A stretch of 7,511 nt of DNA from Spirochaetota bacterium (GTDB lineage Bacteria > Spirochaetota > Leptospiria > Turneriellales > Turneriellaceae). The stretch spans positions 1 to 7,511 of the forward strand of contig CAUJII010000163.1 of assembly GCA_963205035.1 (NCBI GenBank), written 5' to 3'. Positions 1 through 6,033 of the stretch are shown in pieces (position 1 is the first letter of the stretch; every line of letters begins with the position of its first letter). Below the pieces are notes generated by a model. The model saw only the letters and a program-made list of their open reading frames with translations, was not told the DNA's origin and made no database searches. A program made the position numbers and the translations under genes.

Positions 1-603
1 AAACGAAATGGCGTCGACGGAAATTTCGCGCGCGGGAATAAAGTGTTCGAGAACTACCCAACCGTTCTTGTCGTTATCTGCGGCGAACTCGAACGCATAT
101 TCGAGATCGCGGGGGCTATGGAAAAACATAACGCCACGCGCCCCCATGTTCTGCACGGGCTTGATGACAAACCCGTCCTCGCAAAAATTCTCTTCTGCCC
201 AGTGGAGTAACTCCGCCTTGTCATTCGCGTATTTGTATTGCGGGTGCGCAAAGTTATTTTTGAGGCAAAAATCGCGCATCGCCCCCTTGTGCGTAAGGAT
301 GCGTCCTTGTTCTGCAGAGAGTCCCGGTAGAGAGAAAGCGTCGTTCACGACACCTACGGTGTGTGAGAAGTCGGTCGCAACCGTTGTAACGAACGCCAAT
401 TTTTCTTTGTAAGGCGTCAGCGCTTCGACGACTTGCGCCGCATCCGCAATTTGTACGCGTAGAAATTGAGTGGCGTCTTTTGCCGCTATAGCTTCGGCAT
501 TCTGATCGAGGGCGAGGACATCCAAGCCCAGACGCCTGGCTTCTTCAATGAACGGTTTTTGAAGAAATCCCGCGCCTAGAATGGCAACCGAGCGTTTGTC
601 CAA
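1..603 (-). CDS. ATP-grasp domain enzyme, partial (3' end beyond window)
   Basis: The 201 residues visible read open to the window edge. A Rossmann-like pre-ATP-grasp domain begins with SVAILGAGF (residues 5-13) and reaches ALD at 31-33. The ATP-grasp fold follows: K106 with G-A-M-R, a strand-loop FVIKPVQNMGARGV (145-158) with likely ATP-binding K148 and a glycine loop, and an EHFIPAREISVD segment (186-197) that fits the usual adenine/metal-contacting strand. Family members (PurK, carboxylases, amino-acid ligases) activate a carboxylate with ATP and join it to an amine or thiol; the substrate here cannot be told. The start must be TTG at 603-601: an in-frame TAG (621-619, the bolA stop) lies just upstream with no ATG or GTG between, and a GGAG sits six bases before it. 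It is the last visible gene of the leftward operon. Confidence 0.85.
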   Translation of the reverse strand, partial: MDKRSVAILGAGFLQKPFIEEARRLGLDVLALDQNAEAIAAKDATQFLRVQIADAAQVVEALTPYKEKLAFVTTVATDFSHTVGVVNDAFSLPGLSAEQGRILTHKGAMRDFCLKNNFAHPQYKYANDKAELLHWAEENFCEDGFVIKPVQNMGARGVMFFHSPRDLEYAFEFAADNDKNGWVVLEHFIPAREISVDAISF

Positions 604-609
604 GATTTT

Positions 610-613
610 CTCC
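610..613 (-). promoter_or_regulatory. Shine-Dalgarno GGAG fixing a TTG start
   Basis: On the minus strand GGAG lies six bases upstream of TTG (603-601). Because an in-frame stop is found 15 bases upstream and no ATG or GTG intervenes, this site supports TTG as the true start of the ATP-grasp gene. Confidence 0.7.
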
Positions 614-618
614 GAGTG

Positions 619-879
619 CTATGGCGCTGCGGCTTTTTCGATGACGAACGAGTGTAGTCCTGCATCGGTCTCGGGTTTAATGGCCGCAAAAATTTCGCGG
701 TGAATTTTCACGGTGGGCTTTCCCGCAAAAGAAGTATCTTGGATACGCAAGCGGTAGTGCGTTTCGCCGTCGTACTCAGGGTGGTGGTTCGCGTGCGGCG
801 CAGAATCGTCGATGAGTTCAAATTGCGCTTGCGGAAAATGTTCCTTGAGGAGTCGAGTTAGGCGTTCGTGTCGCGTCAT
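619..879 (-). CDS. bolA: BolA family protein
   Basis: This 86-residue protein is the usual length of a single BolA domain. The pattern GETHYRLRI (38-46), then FAGKPTVKIHREIFAAI (51-67) and GLHSFVIE (74-81), matches the BolA beta-strand/helix core. It includes the family's near-invariant H60-R61 and the C-terminal G-L-H. BolA proteins pair with monothiol glutaredoxins to hold or pass [2Fe-2S] clusters in the cytoplasm, and some affect cell shape and transcription. The protein has no cysteine; the loop before strand 2 carries histidines (H29, H32, H33), so it would be the histidine-ligand type rather than the cysteine type. Its ATG overlaps the stop of the lipoate ligase gene (ATGA, 879-876), so translation is probably coupled. 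No strong Shine-Dalgarno is visible. Eukaryotic BOLA3 is needed for lipoate synthesis, which fits the neighbour. Confidence 0.9.
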   Translation of the reverse strand: MTRHERLTRLLKEHFPQAQFELIDDSAPHANHHPEYDGETHYRLRIQDTSFAGKPTVKIHREIFAAIKPETDAGLHSFVIEKAAAP

Positions 880-1607
880 AGTCTACCGCTTTTACTTCTG
901 CGTTCGGCTTGGAAAGGGATTCTCCGTTTTAAGTCGTCAAAATATGTAGGTGGAAGCGAATGAAGTTCTGCACCAAACTCGCTTGCGACGCCATGACGCA
1001 CGGCGCGTATAAGTTCGGCGCGGCCATAGCACGGGAGTGTTTGTGCCATAAAATCTTTGTGCGTCCTTCCTTTGCGGTAGTCGGGTTCCTTCGGCGGTGG
1101 CTTCAAGTAGTATGGAATACGACGGAGCGCTCTCTTGGAATAAACCAGCGTCCCGTGGTGCATAATCCATCCTTTTTTTCGGCACTGCGCGTTACCTGAA
1201 ATTTTTCTATAGCTCCCCCGATTCTTTAGCGCCAGATCGGAAAGCCCTTGCTGTATAACGCGGCCATTCCAACAACTCGAGACGGCGCGCAAGATGCGAT
1301 CATAAGAGAGAGAGATGTTCATAAACTGCGGGAAAGCTTCGAGAGAGAGAAACAGAGCATAGTTAAGACTTCCTCGCGATTGGAAAACAGATCCGCCCCC
1401 TGAAATGCGGCGAAAGACTTCGGGGCCTTTGTGCGCAAAGACTTCCTTTTCTAATTCGAGGGATTTTCCAAGAACGACAGCGTCGTTGTTTTCATAGAAA
1501 AAAAGATACAACGCTTGGGGATCTTTTTCAAACGCAAAAAAATTTTCTTCAAACGCTAAATTCACGCCGCAGTGGCGCGAAGGAAGTACTGTTGTGTAAC
1601 AGTTCAC
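876..1607 (-). CDS. lplA: Lipoate-protein ligase A family (BPL/LPL domain)
   Basis: The 243 residues form one BPL/LPL catalytic domain. Visible are NLAFEENFF near the N-terminus (16-24), VVLGKS (44-49), the nucleotide/lipoate-binding RRISGGGSVF (66-75), S-LNYA (80-84), the KISGNAQ loop (135-141) with the expected catalytic K135, and HHGTL (150-154). LplA activates lipoate or octanoate with ATP and attaches it to a lysine of E2 or H-protein lipoyl domains in the cytoplasm. The protein is about 95 residues shorter than E. coli LplA and lacks its C-terminal accessory domain, so it could be a ligase that needs a partner or an octanoyltransferase-like paralogue (LipM/LipL type); C142 lies just after the lysine loop. 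The GTG start (1607-1605) overlaps the upstream small gene's TGA, and the stop overlaps the bolA start. The N-terminal motif fits this start. Confidence 0.88.
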   Translation of the reverse strand: MNCYTTVLPSRHCGVNLAFEENFFAFEKDPQALYLFFYENNDAVVLGKSLELEKEVFAHKGPEVFRRISGGGSVFQSRGSLNYALFLSLEAFPQFMNISLSYDRILRAVSSCWNGRVIQQGLSDLALKNRGSYRKISGNAQCRKKGWIMHHGTLVYSKRALRRIPYYLKPPPKEPDYRKGRTHKDFMAQTLPCYGRAELIRAVRHGVASEFGAELHSLPPTYFDDLKRRIPFQAERRSKSGRL

Positions 1608-1729
1608 GGCTCAAACGTTTCGCCGCAGCGGTGGCAGTAGTGTGCGTGTTTGCGGTGTCTCATCTCAGGCTGCCTCGTAAACGAACGCTTTATGGTCAAA
1701 GCGAGGGATAATCGCTCTATTTTTTTCAT
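1604..1729 (-). CDS. 41-residue CHRC-motif small protein
   Basis: A 41-codon frame fills the stretch between the glycosidase stop and the lplA start, and it overlaps both by four bases: ATGA at 1729-1726 with the upstream gene's TGA, and GTGA at 1607-1604 with the lplA GTG. This double fit matches the other junctions of the operon and is the main reason to call it real. The product is basic, has no hydrophobic segment, and ends in R-H-R-K-H-A-H-Y-C-H-R-C-G-E-T-F-E-P, a CxxC knuckle flanked by histidines that could hold a metal such as zinc, alone or as a dimer. I recognise no family. No Shine-Dalgarno precedes the ATG, so it would depend on coupling. A longer in-frame ATG at 1804 lies inside the glycosidase and is less likely. 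Confidence 0.6.
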   Translation of the reverse strand: MKKIERLSLALTIKRSFTRQPEMRHRKHAHYCHRCGETFEP

Positions 1730-4068
1730 GGGCTGGTTTGTGCAAAGATTTTGAATTGGCAGTGAGGGCTTGGTGTAACAAAGAAATACGTGCGTTCGCC
1801 GCAATCGATGTTTGAAATCGTACTCGGCGCGATTCGGAGCAAACTATTACCTGTCGCGGCGTCACTCATGGAAAACCCCTGTGGGAGGGAGATGCAATGC
1901 ACAACAGCGTCAGAAAGAGAGTGGAGCGTTAGCACACTATCTTTGAGTTCAAACGCCATCCGTCCCCAAGGGGTCGCAATATTTTTTGCACTCGCGCCTT
2001 CTTTGATCCAGTTTGCGCTAAACCCCGATAACCACACGAGCGCATCTTCACCCGAAGTGAGCTTCGTTTCACGCACAATAAGGTTGCGTATCATTAGGAT
2101 GGACTCGGCAGAAGCCCAGCCGTGGAAGCCGTCGCCCATGCAACCGCCCCCCGAGTGTGCGTGTATCGCTTCGGGGAAGGTATATGCCTTCTGCACTTTT
2201 TTCTTGATACTGCGTAGGATATTCCGCGCCTCCTGAGTTTGGCCTACCGCCAAGTAACACTCGGCTATTTGCAGCGTGAGGTATGGATTCATTCCTGAAT
2301 GGATGTTGTCTTGGAAGAAGGCGCCTCTGAAAAAGTATTGTGTACGGATTAAATCCACCGTGCGGAGCATGCGTTCGTCTTGGAACGGGCTGAGCTTTAA
2401 CGGATAGAGAGCAGAAATCGAGCCCACCATGCCGGCGTCTTTATTGCGTCCGAGCGCAGCGGGTAAGTATGTGTATTCCTTGAGATACTCCAAGAGCGAA
2501 GTCGAAAGATATTGAGAGAGGTTTTGAATGCGCTCTCGAAGTTCGCTTGTGGGGGCGAGAGTCGCAATCGCTTTAAGCCCTCCCAACGCCCAGAAGTTAT
2601 CCCAAAGATACCAATCGGCGGGGCCCAAGTGCTCGGCGGAAAAACCGGGAGGAAGCACGCCTCCGTTTTGCGCGCACGTTCTTTCAAACCACGCGACCAT
2701 TTGCGTGATTTGTTTTTGCATCGATTCGATAAGAGAAGAATCGTTCGTGAAGCGCGTATACTCCGCTATTATCCAGAGTGCTTGGCCGTTGGCGTCCCAT
2801 TCGCCGGTTTGCGATTCAAAGAGTCCCGACTTACGCACCATATCCGTGAAGCGTTCGATAATCGGTTTCACCGCCTTGTGCGCACCCGCGACAAGAAGCG
2901 CATACATCATTATTACGGCGTCTCTAATCCAAAAATGGTGGTATGTATACGAGCCCGGCTTTATCGAATCGTAATCCCACAGTGTCATCAGGTGCATCTG
3001 CGCGTGCTCTAACCACGCCGAGAAATCTTTTGGCAGCGAAGTTTTAAGAAGCGGAGAGAAGAACTCAGACGTGATCGCTTCGGCACTTTTTCCCTTGAGT
3101 ACCGCCGGCACCGGGTCGTTTTCTGCATTCTCGATGTGTGCTCCACATTGGCTCGCACTGGAAAAATAAAACGATGCGCTTGTGAGCCCAATCGTTTCTC
3201 TCGCTTCATGGTGGAGCGTGGCGTCTACCACTCCGTCATCGCCATGCCTTAATAAAGAAGAGATACGTCTGAGCGCATCGCCTTTTTTCCAATTGGAGAC
3301 AAAGGCCGCGTTTGGACTCGATGTGAAGAAAATATCGGCGTCGCCGGTGAGGTGCTGTCTTTTTTCTTGGTATTGCAATTTATAGAGAAGGGCAGGGCCC
3401 TCGAAATTAAAAGGCCGCACCGAAAGGATGAGAGGCATCGAACCGAAGCCTTTGAGGTGGATTCCGGTTTCTGTCGCGGTGTATTCGACGGTTATGCCTC
3501 GCCACTCGCAGCGGAGCTGAAAGGAGTTCAAGAGCGTTAGTTTGACATCTTTTGCTTCGTCGGCAGGACGCACCAACCGGCCTTTTTCGAGTGTTGCAAA
3601 TTCAATCGTATAAGAACCCGGCGACACCATGATGCTCCCCGCCATGTCGATGGAAGATTCGTTCGAGCGGCCGGGGAAGCCGATGGCCACCCAGTTGCGC
3701 TGAGTTTGGTTGAGTGCTAAGATGTTGTGCGAGCGTGGTAAGAACGATACGGATTTAGGGTTGTACTGTTCAACGGCCCAAAACGGCGGTAAGAATTTCC
3801 GGTTAAATTGAAAGAAGCTATAATTCCAAAACCCCGACGCAAAAATCCGCGAATTCATCGGCAAGGTCTCTGTCGGCCACTCAGCTTTCGTGGGGTTGCC
3901 GAGTTTCATCGCAGAACGGATCATATCGGTCGCCTCATGCGAGACTCCCATGCGCCGCATAAAAAACCGGGCAATCATGAGCTTGAAGCGGCTCCACCGT
4001 GAGTCGTGGGGCAGGAGATATTCGTTCTGGCGGTTCAGCGGGGCTGAGGGAGGGATGCGGATGGCCAT
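1726..4068 (-). CDS. Six-hairpin (alpha/alpha) glycosidase, GH15/glucoamylase-like
   Basis: The 780-residue protein has a beta-rich N-terminal half (to about residue 340) and an (alpha/alpha)6-barrel-like part from about 345 to 665, then a short beta-rich tail. Recognisable barrel motifs are HHFWIRDAVIMMYALLVAG (377-395), GEWDANGQALW (422-432), WYLWDNFWALGG (486-497) and a glycine-rich HAHSGGGCMGDGFHGWASAE (636-655). These resemble the W-RD and E-WD-NGQ-W patterns of glucoamylase-type enzymes, which hydrolyse alpha-glucosidic bonds. E423, D425, E633 and D646 are candidate acid/base residues, but I cannot assign them. There is no signal peptide, so a cytoplasmic role in glycogen, trehalose or oligosaccharide use is likely; a non-hydrolytic role is possible. 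It is the first gene of the leftward operon; only a weak GAG precedes the ATG, and the stop overlaps the small gene. Confidence 0.75.
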   Translation of the reverse strand: MAIRIPPSAPLNRQNEYLLPHDSRWSRFKLMIARFFMRRMGVSHEATDMIRSAMKLGNPTKAEWPTETLPMNSRIFASGFWNYSFFQFNRKFLPPFWAVEQYNPKSVSFLPRSHNILALNQTQRNWVAIGFPGRSNESSIDMAGSIMVSPGSYTIEFATLEKGRLVRPADEAKDVKLTLLNSFQLRCEWRGITVEYTATETGIHLKGFGSMPLILSVRPFNFEGPALLYKLQYQEKRQHLTGDADIFFTSSPNAAFVSNWKKGDALRRISSLLRHGDDGVVDATLHHEARETIGLTSASFYFSSASQCGAHIENAENDPVPAVLKGKSAEAITSEFFSPLLKTSLPKDFSAWLEHAQMHLMTLWDYDSIKPGSYTYHHFWIRDAVIMMYALLVAGAHKAVKPIIERFTDMVRKSGLFESQTGEWDANGQALWIIAEYTRFTNDSSLIESMQKQITQMVAWFERTCAQNGGVLPPGFSAEHLGPADWYLWDNFWALGGLKAIATLAPTSELRERIQNLSQYLSTSLLEYLKEYTYLPAALGRNKDAGMVGSISALYPLKLSPFQDERMLRTVDLIRTQYFFRGAFFQDNIHSGMNPYLTLQIAECYLAVGQTQEARNILRSIKKKVQKAYTFPEAIHAHSGGGCMGDGFHGWASAESILMIRNLIVRETKLTSGEDALVWLSGFSANWIKEGASAKNIATPWGRMAFELKDSVLTLHSLSDAVVHCISLPQGFSMSDAATGNSLLRIAPSTISNIDCGERTYFFVTPSPHCQFKIFAQTSP

Positions 4069-4153
4069 TGATTGGGCTCAAAAAAAACTTTCTTTCTGGA
4101 CTTCAACTCAAAAAAGACTTGTCCTCTCTGCGTCATCCGTCATAAAGTCGATT
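4069..4153. promoter_or_regulatory. Divergent intergenic control region
   Basis: The 85 bases between the glycosidase start (minus strand) and the coiled-coil gene start (plus strand) must hold the control sites for both operons, unless transcription enters from inside a gene. It is rich in A-tracts (eight A at 4080-4087, six A at 4110-4115). Candidate plus-strand hexamers are TTGTCC (4119-4124) and CATAAA (4141-4146) with a 16-base spacer, each matching the sigma-70 consensus at four of six positions. On the minus strand, CATAAT (4156-4151) could be a -10, with TTCAAG (4177-4172) 15 bases upstream. These promoter calls are weak; the location is firm. Confidence 0.45.
4077..4120. repeat. Pair of near-identical 14-mers, 30 bp apart
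   Basis: CTCAAAAAAAACTT at 4077-4090 and CTCAAAAAAGACTT at 4107-4120 match at 13 of 14 bases, start to start 30 bp apart, close to three helical turns. They lie inside the divergent control region, so they may be paired regulator sites or phased A-tracts that bend the DNA. Confidence 0.5.
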
Positions 4154-4882
4154 ATGGTAACAATGGAACAGCTTGAACAGCTCGAAGGGCGCATCGTCAA
4201 AGCGCTTGAACTCATCTCCGATCTGCGGGTCGAGAACAGCCACTTAGAGTCAGAATCCGAACGCCTCAAGGCGACGAACGATCAGTTGCGTTTGACCGCC
4301 GAGGAACGCGAACGCGAAGCGCAAAAATGGCAGCAACAGCTTCAAGAAGCGACGCAAGAACTCAACCGACTCAAATCAAAAGAGCAAGAACTCGAAACGC
4401 GTATTCTCGCGATTATCGCAAAACTCGACAACCTCAAAGACAGCGATGCGCCGCGCCGCAGCGGAACTTCTTCGTCTACGCCACAGAGCGAGAGTGCGCC
4501 AGCTAGTGCAGAAAGTGCGCCAAAACCCGCAGGGGCGGCGAGCGGAAGTGCGCCAGCGGTGGCAGAACCGGCGAAAGAAACGGCGCGAGAAATACCTAAA
4601 GAAGAAGCTCCCCCCAGCGCAACCGAAACGGCGGCAGTGGCGGCGGCTGCGACAACTCTGAACGAAAAAGACGAAATTGTCATCGACGAAGAAGACGACG
4701 AAATCATCTTGCTCGAAGACGAAGAAGAGCTGCCTCCGGCAAAGAAAACCGAAGAGAAAAAAGAAACGGCAGGCGCGTCCGACGAAGTCATCATCGAAGA
4801 CGACGACGTCTTGGGCGTTTTCGACGACGACGATGAAGAAGATTTCTTGATTGTCGAAGAAGAGATGTCGGAGAAAAAATAG
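4154..4882 (+). CDS. Coiled-coil protein with acidic C-terminal tail
   Basis: The 242-residue protein has three parts. Residues 4-95 are a heptad-rich coiled coil (MEQLEQLEGRIVKALEL onward) rich in E, K, Q and L, reminiscent of ZapB/DUF904-like or septation-type coils. Residues 98-170 are a disordered Ala/Pro/Ser/Glu linker with repeated SAP tripeptides. Residues 171-242 are a strongly acidic tail with repeated hydrophobic-acidic runs such as DEIVIDEED, DDEIILLEDEEE and SDEVIIEDDD. No signal peptide or membrane segment is visible, so it is probably cytoplasmic, and the function is unknown; scaffold or division-linked roles are guesses. An in-frame ATG at 4163 is an equally plausible start. 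The frame stays open back to 3890, but that part lies antisense inside the glycosidase and does not look like protein. It is the first gene of the rightward operon. Confidence 0.75.
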   Translation: MVTMEQLEQLEGRIVKALELISDLRVENSHLESESERLKATNDQLRLTAEEREREAQKWQQQLQEATQELNRLKSKEQELETRILAIIAKLDNLKDSDAPRRSGTSSSTPQSESAPASAESAPKPAGAASGSAPAVAEPAKETAREIPKEEAPPSATETAAVAAAATTLNEKDEIVIDEEDDEIILLEDEEELPPAKKTEEKKETAGASDEVIIEDDDVLGVFDDDDEEDFLIVEEEMSEKK

Positions 4883-4893
4883 CCTTCGCTTCG

Positions 4894-5406
4894 ATGCGCT
4901 TTCCATCGGCTCTGTCTCTTGCGCCATTTCTGCTTGCGGCGGTTTCGCCGCAAAATGCAGCCGATGCAAAGGCAGACATATTCCACATCAAGCGCAACAA
5001 GAACCGTAACGAGGTGCATTACGTCGTGCGCTATAATAGCGCGACCTGCCAGCCCATCGCAAGCGAGCCTCTATTCGGTTACTGGCAGATGCTGGAAAAA
5101 GGACCGCATGCGACCGAGGCCATCGGCCGTTTTGAAAACATGGCTTATGGCATAAAATCGCAAGAGGTGAGTGGGAATAATCTCTGGGTTCAACTCAAGG
5201 CTTTCCCCGACAGAAAAATCCGCATCGCGTTTGAACCGAAGGGACCGTGCAAAATTACTCCGTTCATCGCCATCAATGGAAAAGAATCGGTGCTTCAATA
5301 CATCTCTGTCTTTGCAGAAGAGGGAATCATCAAGCCAACGGTAAAATATGTCGATGTCGTGGGTAAATCCCACGGCTCACCGGTGACGGAGCGCATTTAC
5401 CGCTAA
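4894..5406 (+). CDS. Exported DUF4833 domain protein
   Basis: The 170-residue protein starts with a short signal-peptide-like stretch: R2, a hydrophobic core ALSLAPFLLAAV (6-17), and a likely cleavage near NAADA (21-25). The rest matches what I recall of DUF4833: IFHIKRNKNRNEVHYVVRY (29-47), PLFGYWQMLEKG (59-70), AYGIK (84-88), FIAINGK (124-130) and a closing TERIYR. Two cysteines, C52 and C119, could form a disulphide in the periplasm. The function of the family is not known to me. The ATG lies 11 bases after the preceding stop, no other start codon lies between them, and no Shine-Dalgarno is obvious, so it is probably translated by coupling. Its last codon and TAA are followed at once by the ribosome site of the exporter gene. 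Confidence 0.8.
   Translation: MRFPSALSLAPFLLAAVSPQNAADAKADIFHIKRNKNRNEVHYVVRYNSATCQPIASEPLFGYWQMLEKGPHATEAIGRFENMAYGIKSQEVSGNNLWVQLKAFPDRKIRIAFEPKGPCKITPFIAINGKESVLQYISVFAEEGIIKPTVKYVDVVGKSHGSPVTERIYR
5356..5376 (+). other. RNA hairpin inside the 3' end of the DUF4833 gene
   Basis: CGTGGG (5358-5363) and CCCACG (5369-5374) form a six-base stem around a five-base TAAAT loop; a G-U and a G-C pair outside (5356-5357 with 5375-5376) extend it to eight. No U-run follows, so it is not an ordinary terminator. It may be chance within coding sequence. Confidence 0.35.
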
Positions 5407-5409
5407 GGA
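5405..5409 (+). promoter_or_regulatory. Shine-Dalgarno AAGGA fixing a TTG start
   Basis: AAGGA overlaps the TAA stop of the DUF4833 gene (5404-5406) and lies six bases before TTG at 5416. This is the best ribosome site in the rightward operon and supports TTG as the exporter's start. Confidence 0.75.
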
Positions 5410-5415
5410 CAATTT

Positions 5416-6033
5416 TTGCAGGGTGTAATTTTTGGATTTCTCTCAGGCTTCATCGGCTCGATTCCGGTTTCGGGGCCGATTGCGCTTTTGGTATTTCGTA
5501 ACTCGATGCAAGGGCACTTTCAGTGGGCTCAGCGCATTGTGTTGGGCGCGGCACTCGCAGAAGCCGGGTATTGTGCGTTAGCACTTTTTGGGTATATCCA
5601 ACTCATCCAGGCATTTCCTTCTCTTGCATCGTATATTCGTTTGATTGGCGCGATTTTTCTTTTTATCTTGGGAATTTTTTTCTTGGTGCAGAAAGTCCAC
5701 ATCCAAACAGAAGGTGTCACGACAACCGAGCGCAAAGGCGCGCCCTTCTTGACGGGATTTCTCATCGCGGCTTTTAATCCAACGCTCTTTTTAACTTGGG
5801 GAAGCGCCAACTCGATTATTTTTTCGTGGTTAGAGATTACTGGGTTGTGGGATATGCTTCTCTTCCCCATCTTTGCCGGTATCGGCATTATCGTTTGGTT
5901 TTTTATTTTGGTTGCTGTTTTCAAACGCTACCGCGAGAAAATTGGCGAACGTATCGGCAATTATGCAATACGCGCTGCCGCGTTCATTATTTTAGGCTCA
6001 GGCGTCTATCTGCTTTTTCAGGCGATTTCATGA
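5416..6033 (+). CDS. LysE-family inner-membrane exporter
   Basis: The 205-residue protein is very hydrophobic, with about six membrane segments near residues 2-27, 41-62, 72-92, 111-134, 146-169 and 183-203, the usual LysE/RhtB size and topology. The first segment carries SGFIGSIPVSGPIALLVFR (10-28), equivalent to the family's N-terminal GP motif, and the fourth carries AFNPTLFLTWGSA (119-131), the second-repeat NP motif. Between them is a short soluble loop (93-110) with basic and threonine residues. Family members export amino acids or related small molecules by proton exchange; the substrate cannot be read here. It starts at TTG with AAGGA upstream, directly after the DUF4833 gene, and its TGA overlaps the TolC ATG (6030-6033). 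Confidence 0.85.
   Translation: MQGVIFGFLSGFIGSIPVSGPIALLVFRNSMQGHFQWAQRIVLGAALAEAGYCALALFGYIQLIQAFPSLASYIRLIGAIFLFILGIFFLVQKVHIQTEGVTTTERKGAPFLTGFLIAAFNPTLFLTWGSANSIIFSWLEITGLWDMLLFPIFAGIGIIVWFFILVAVFKRYREKIGERIGNYAIRAAAFIILGSGVYLLFQAIS

Noticed and set aside
8..412. 134-residue plus-strand frame at the left edge
   Set aside because: It is antisense to the ATP-grasp gene, which shows clear family motifs; the plus-strand product shows none.
1305..1350. AG/GA dinucleotide tracts in the lipoate ligase gene (1305-1315 and 1341-1350) as a phase-variation switch
   Set aside because: Each has only about five dinucleotide units, short for slippage switching, and both encode ordinary Ser-Leu runs.
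1604..1804. 66-residue version of the small CHRC-motif gene
   Set aside because: Its first 25 residues overlap the glycosidase C-terminus in another frame; the internal ATG at 1729 makes the same 4-base overlap as the other junctions.
2512..3012. Plus-strand frames of 166 and 148 residues inside the glycosidase gene
   Set aside because: Antisense to a well-supported protein, mutually overlapping and without domain motifs.
3890..4153. N-terminal extension of the coiled-coil protein
   Set aside because: The extension lies antisense within the glycosidase and its residues do not resemble the coiled coil; the natural start is at 4154 or 4163.
4342..5019. Long antisense frames over the acidic coiled-coil gene (4342-5019 and 4376-4969, minus strand)
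   Set aside because: They are serine- or phenylalanine/arginine-rich shadows of the acidic, low-complexity codons on the other strand, with no recognisable domain.
5796..6029. N-terminal extension of the TolC protein
   Set aside because: It overlaps the exporter in another frame; ATG 6030 is followed at once by a signal peptide and fits an ATGA junction.
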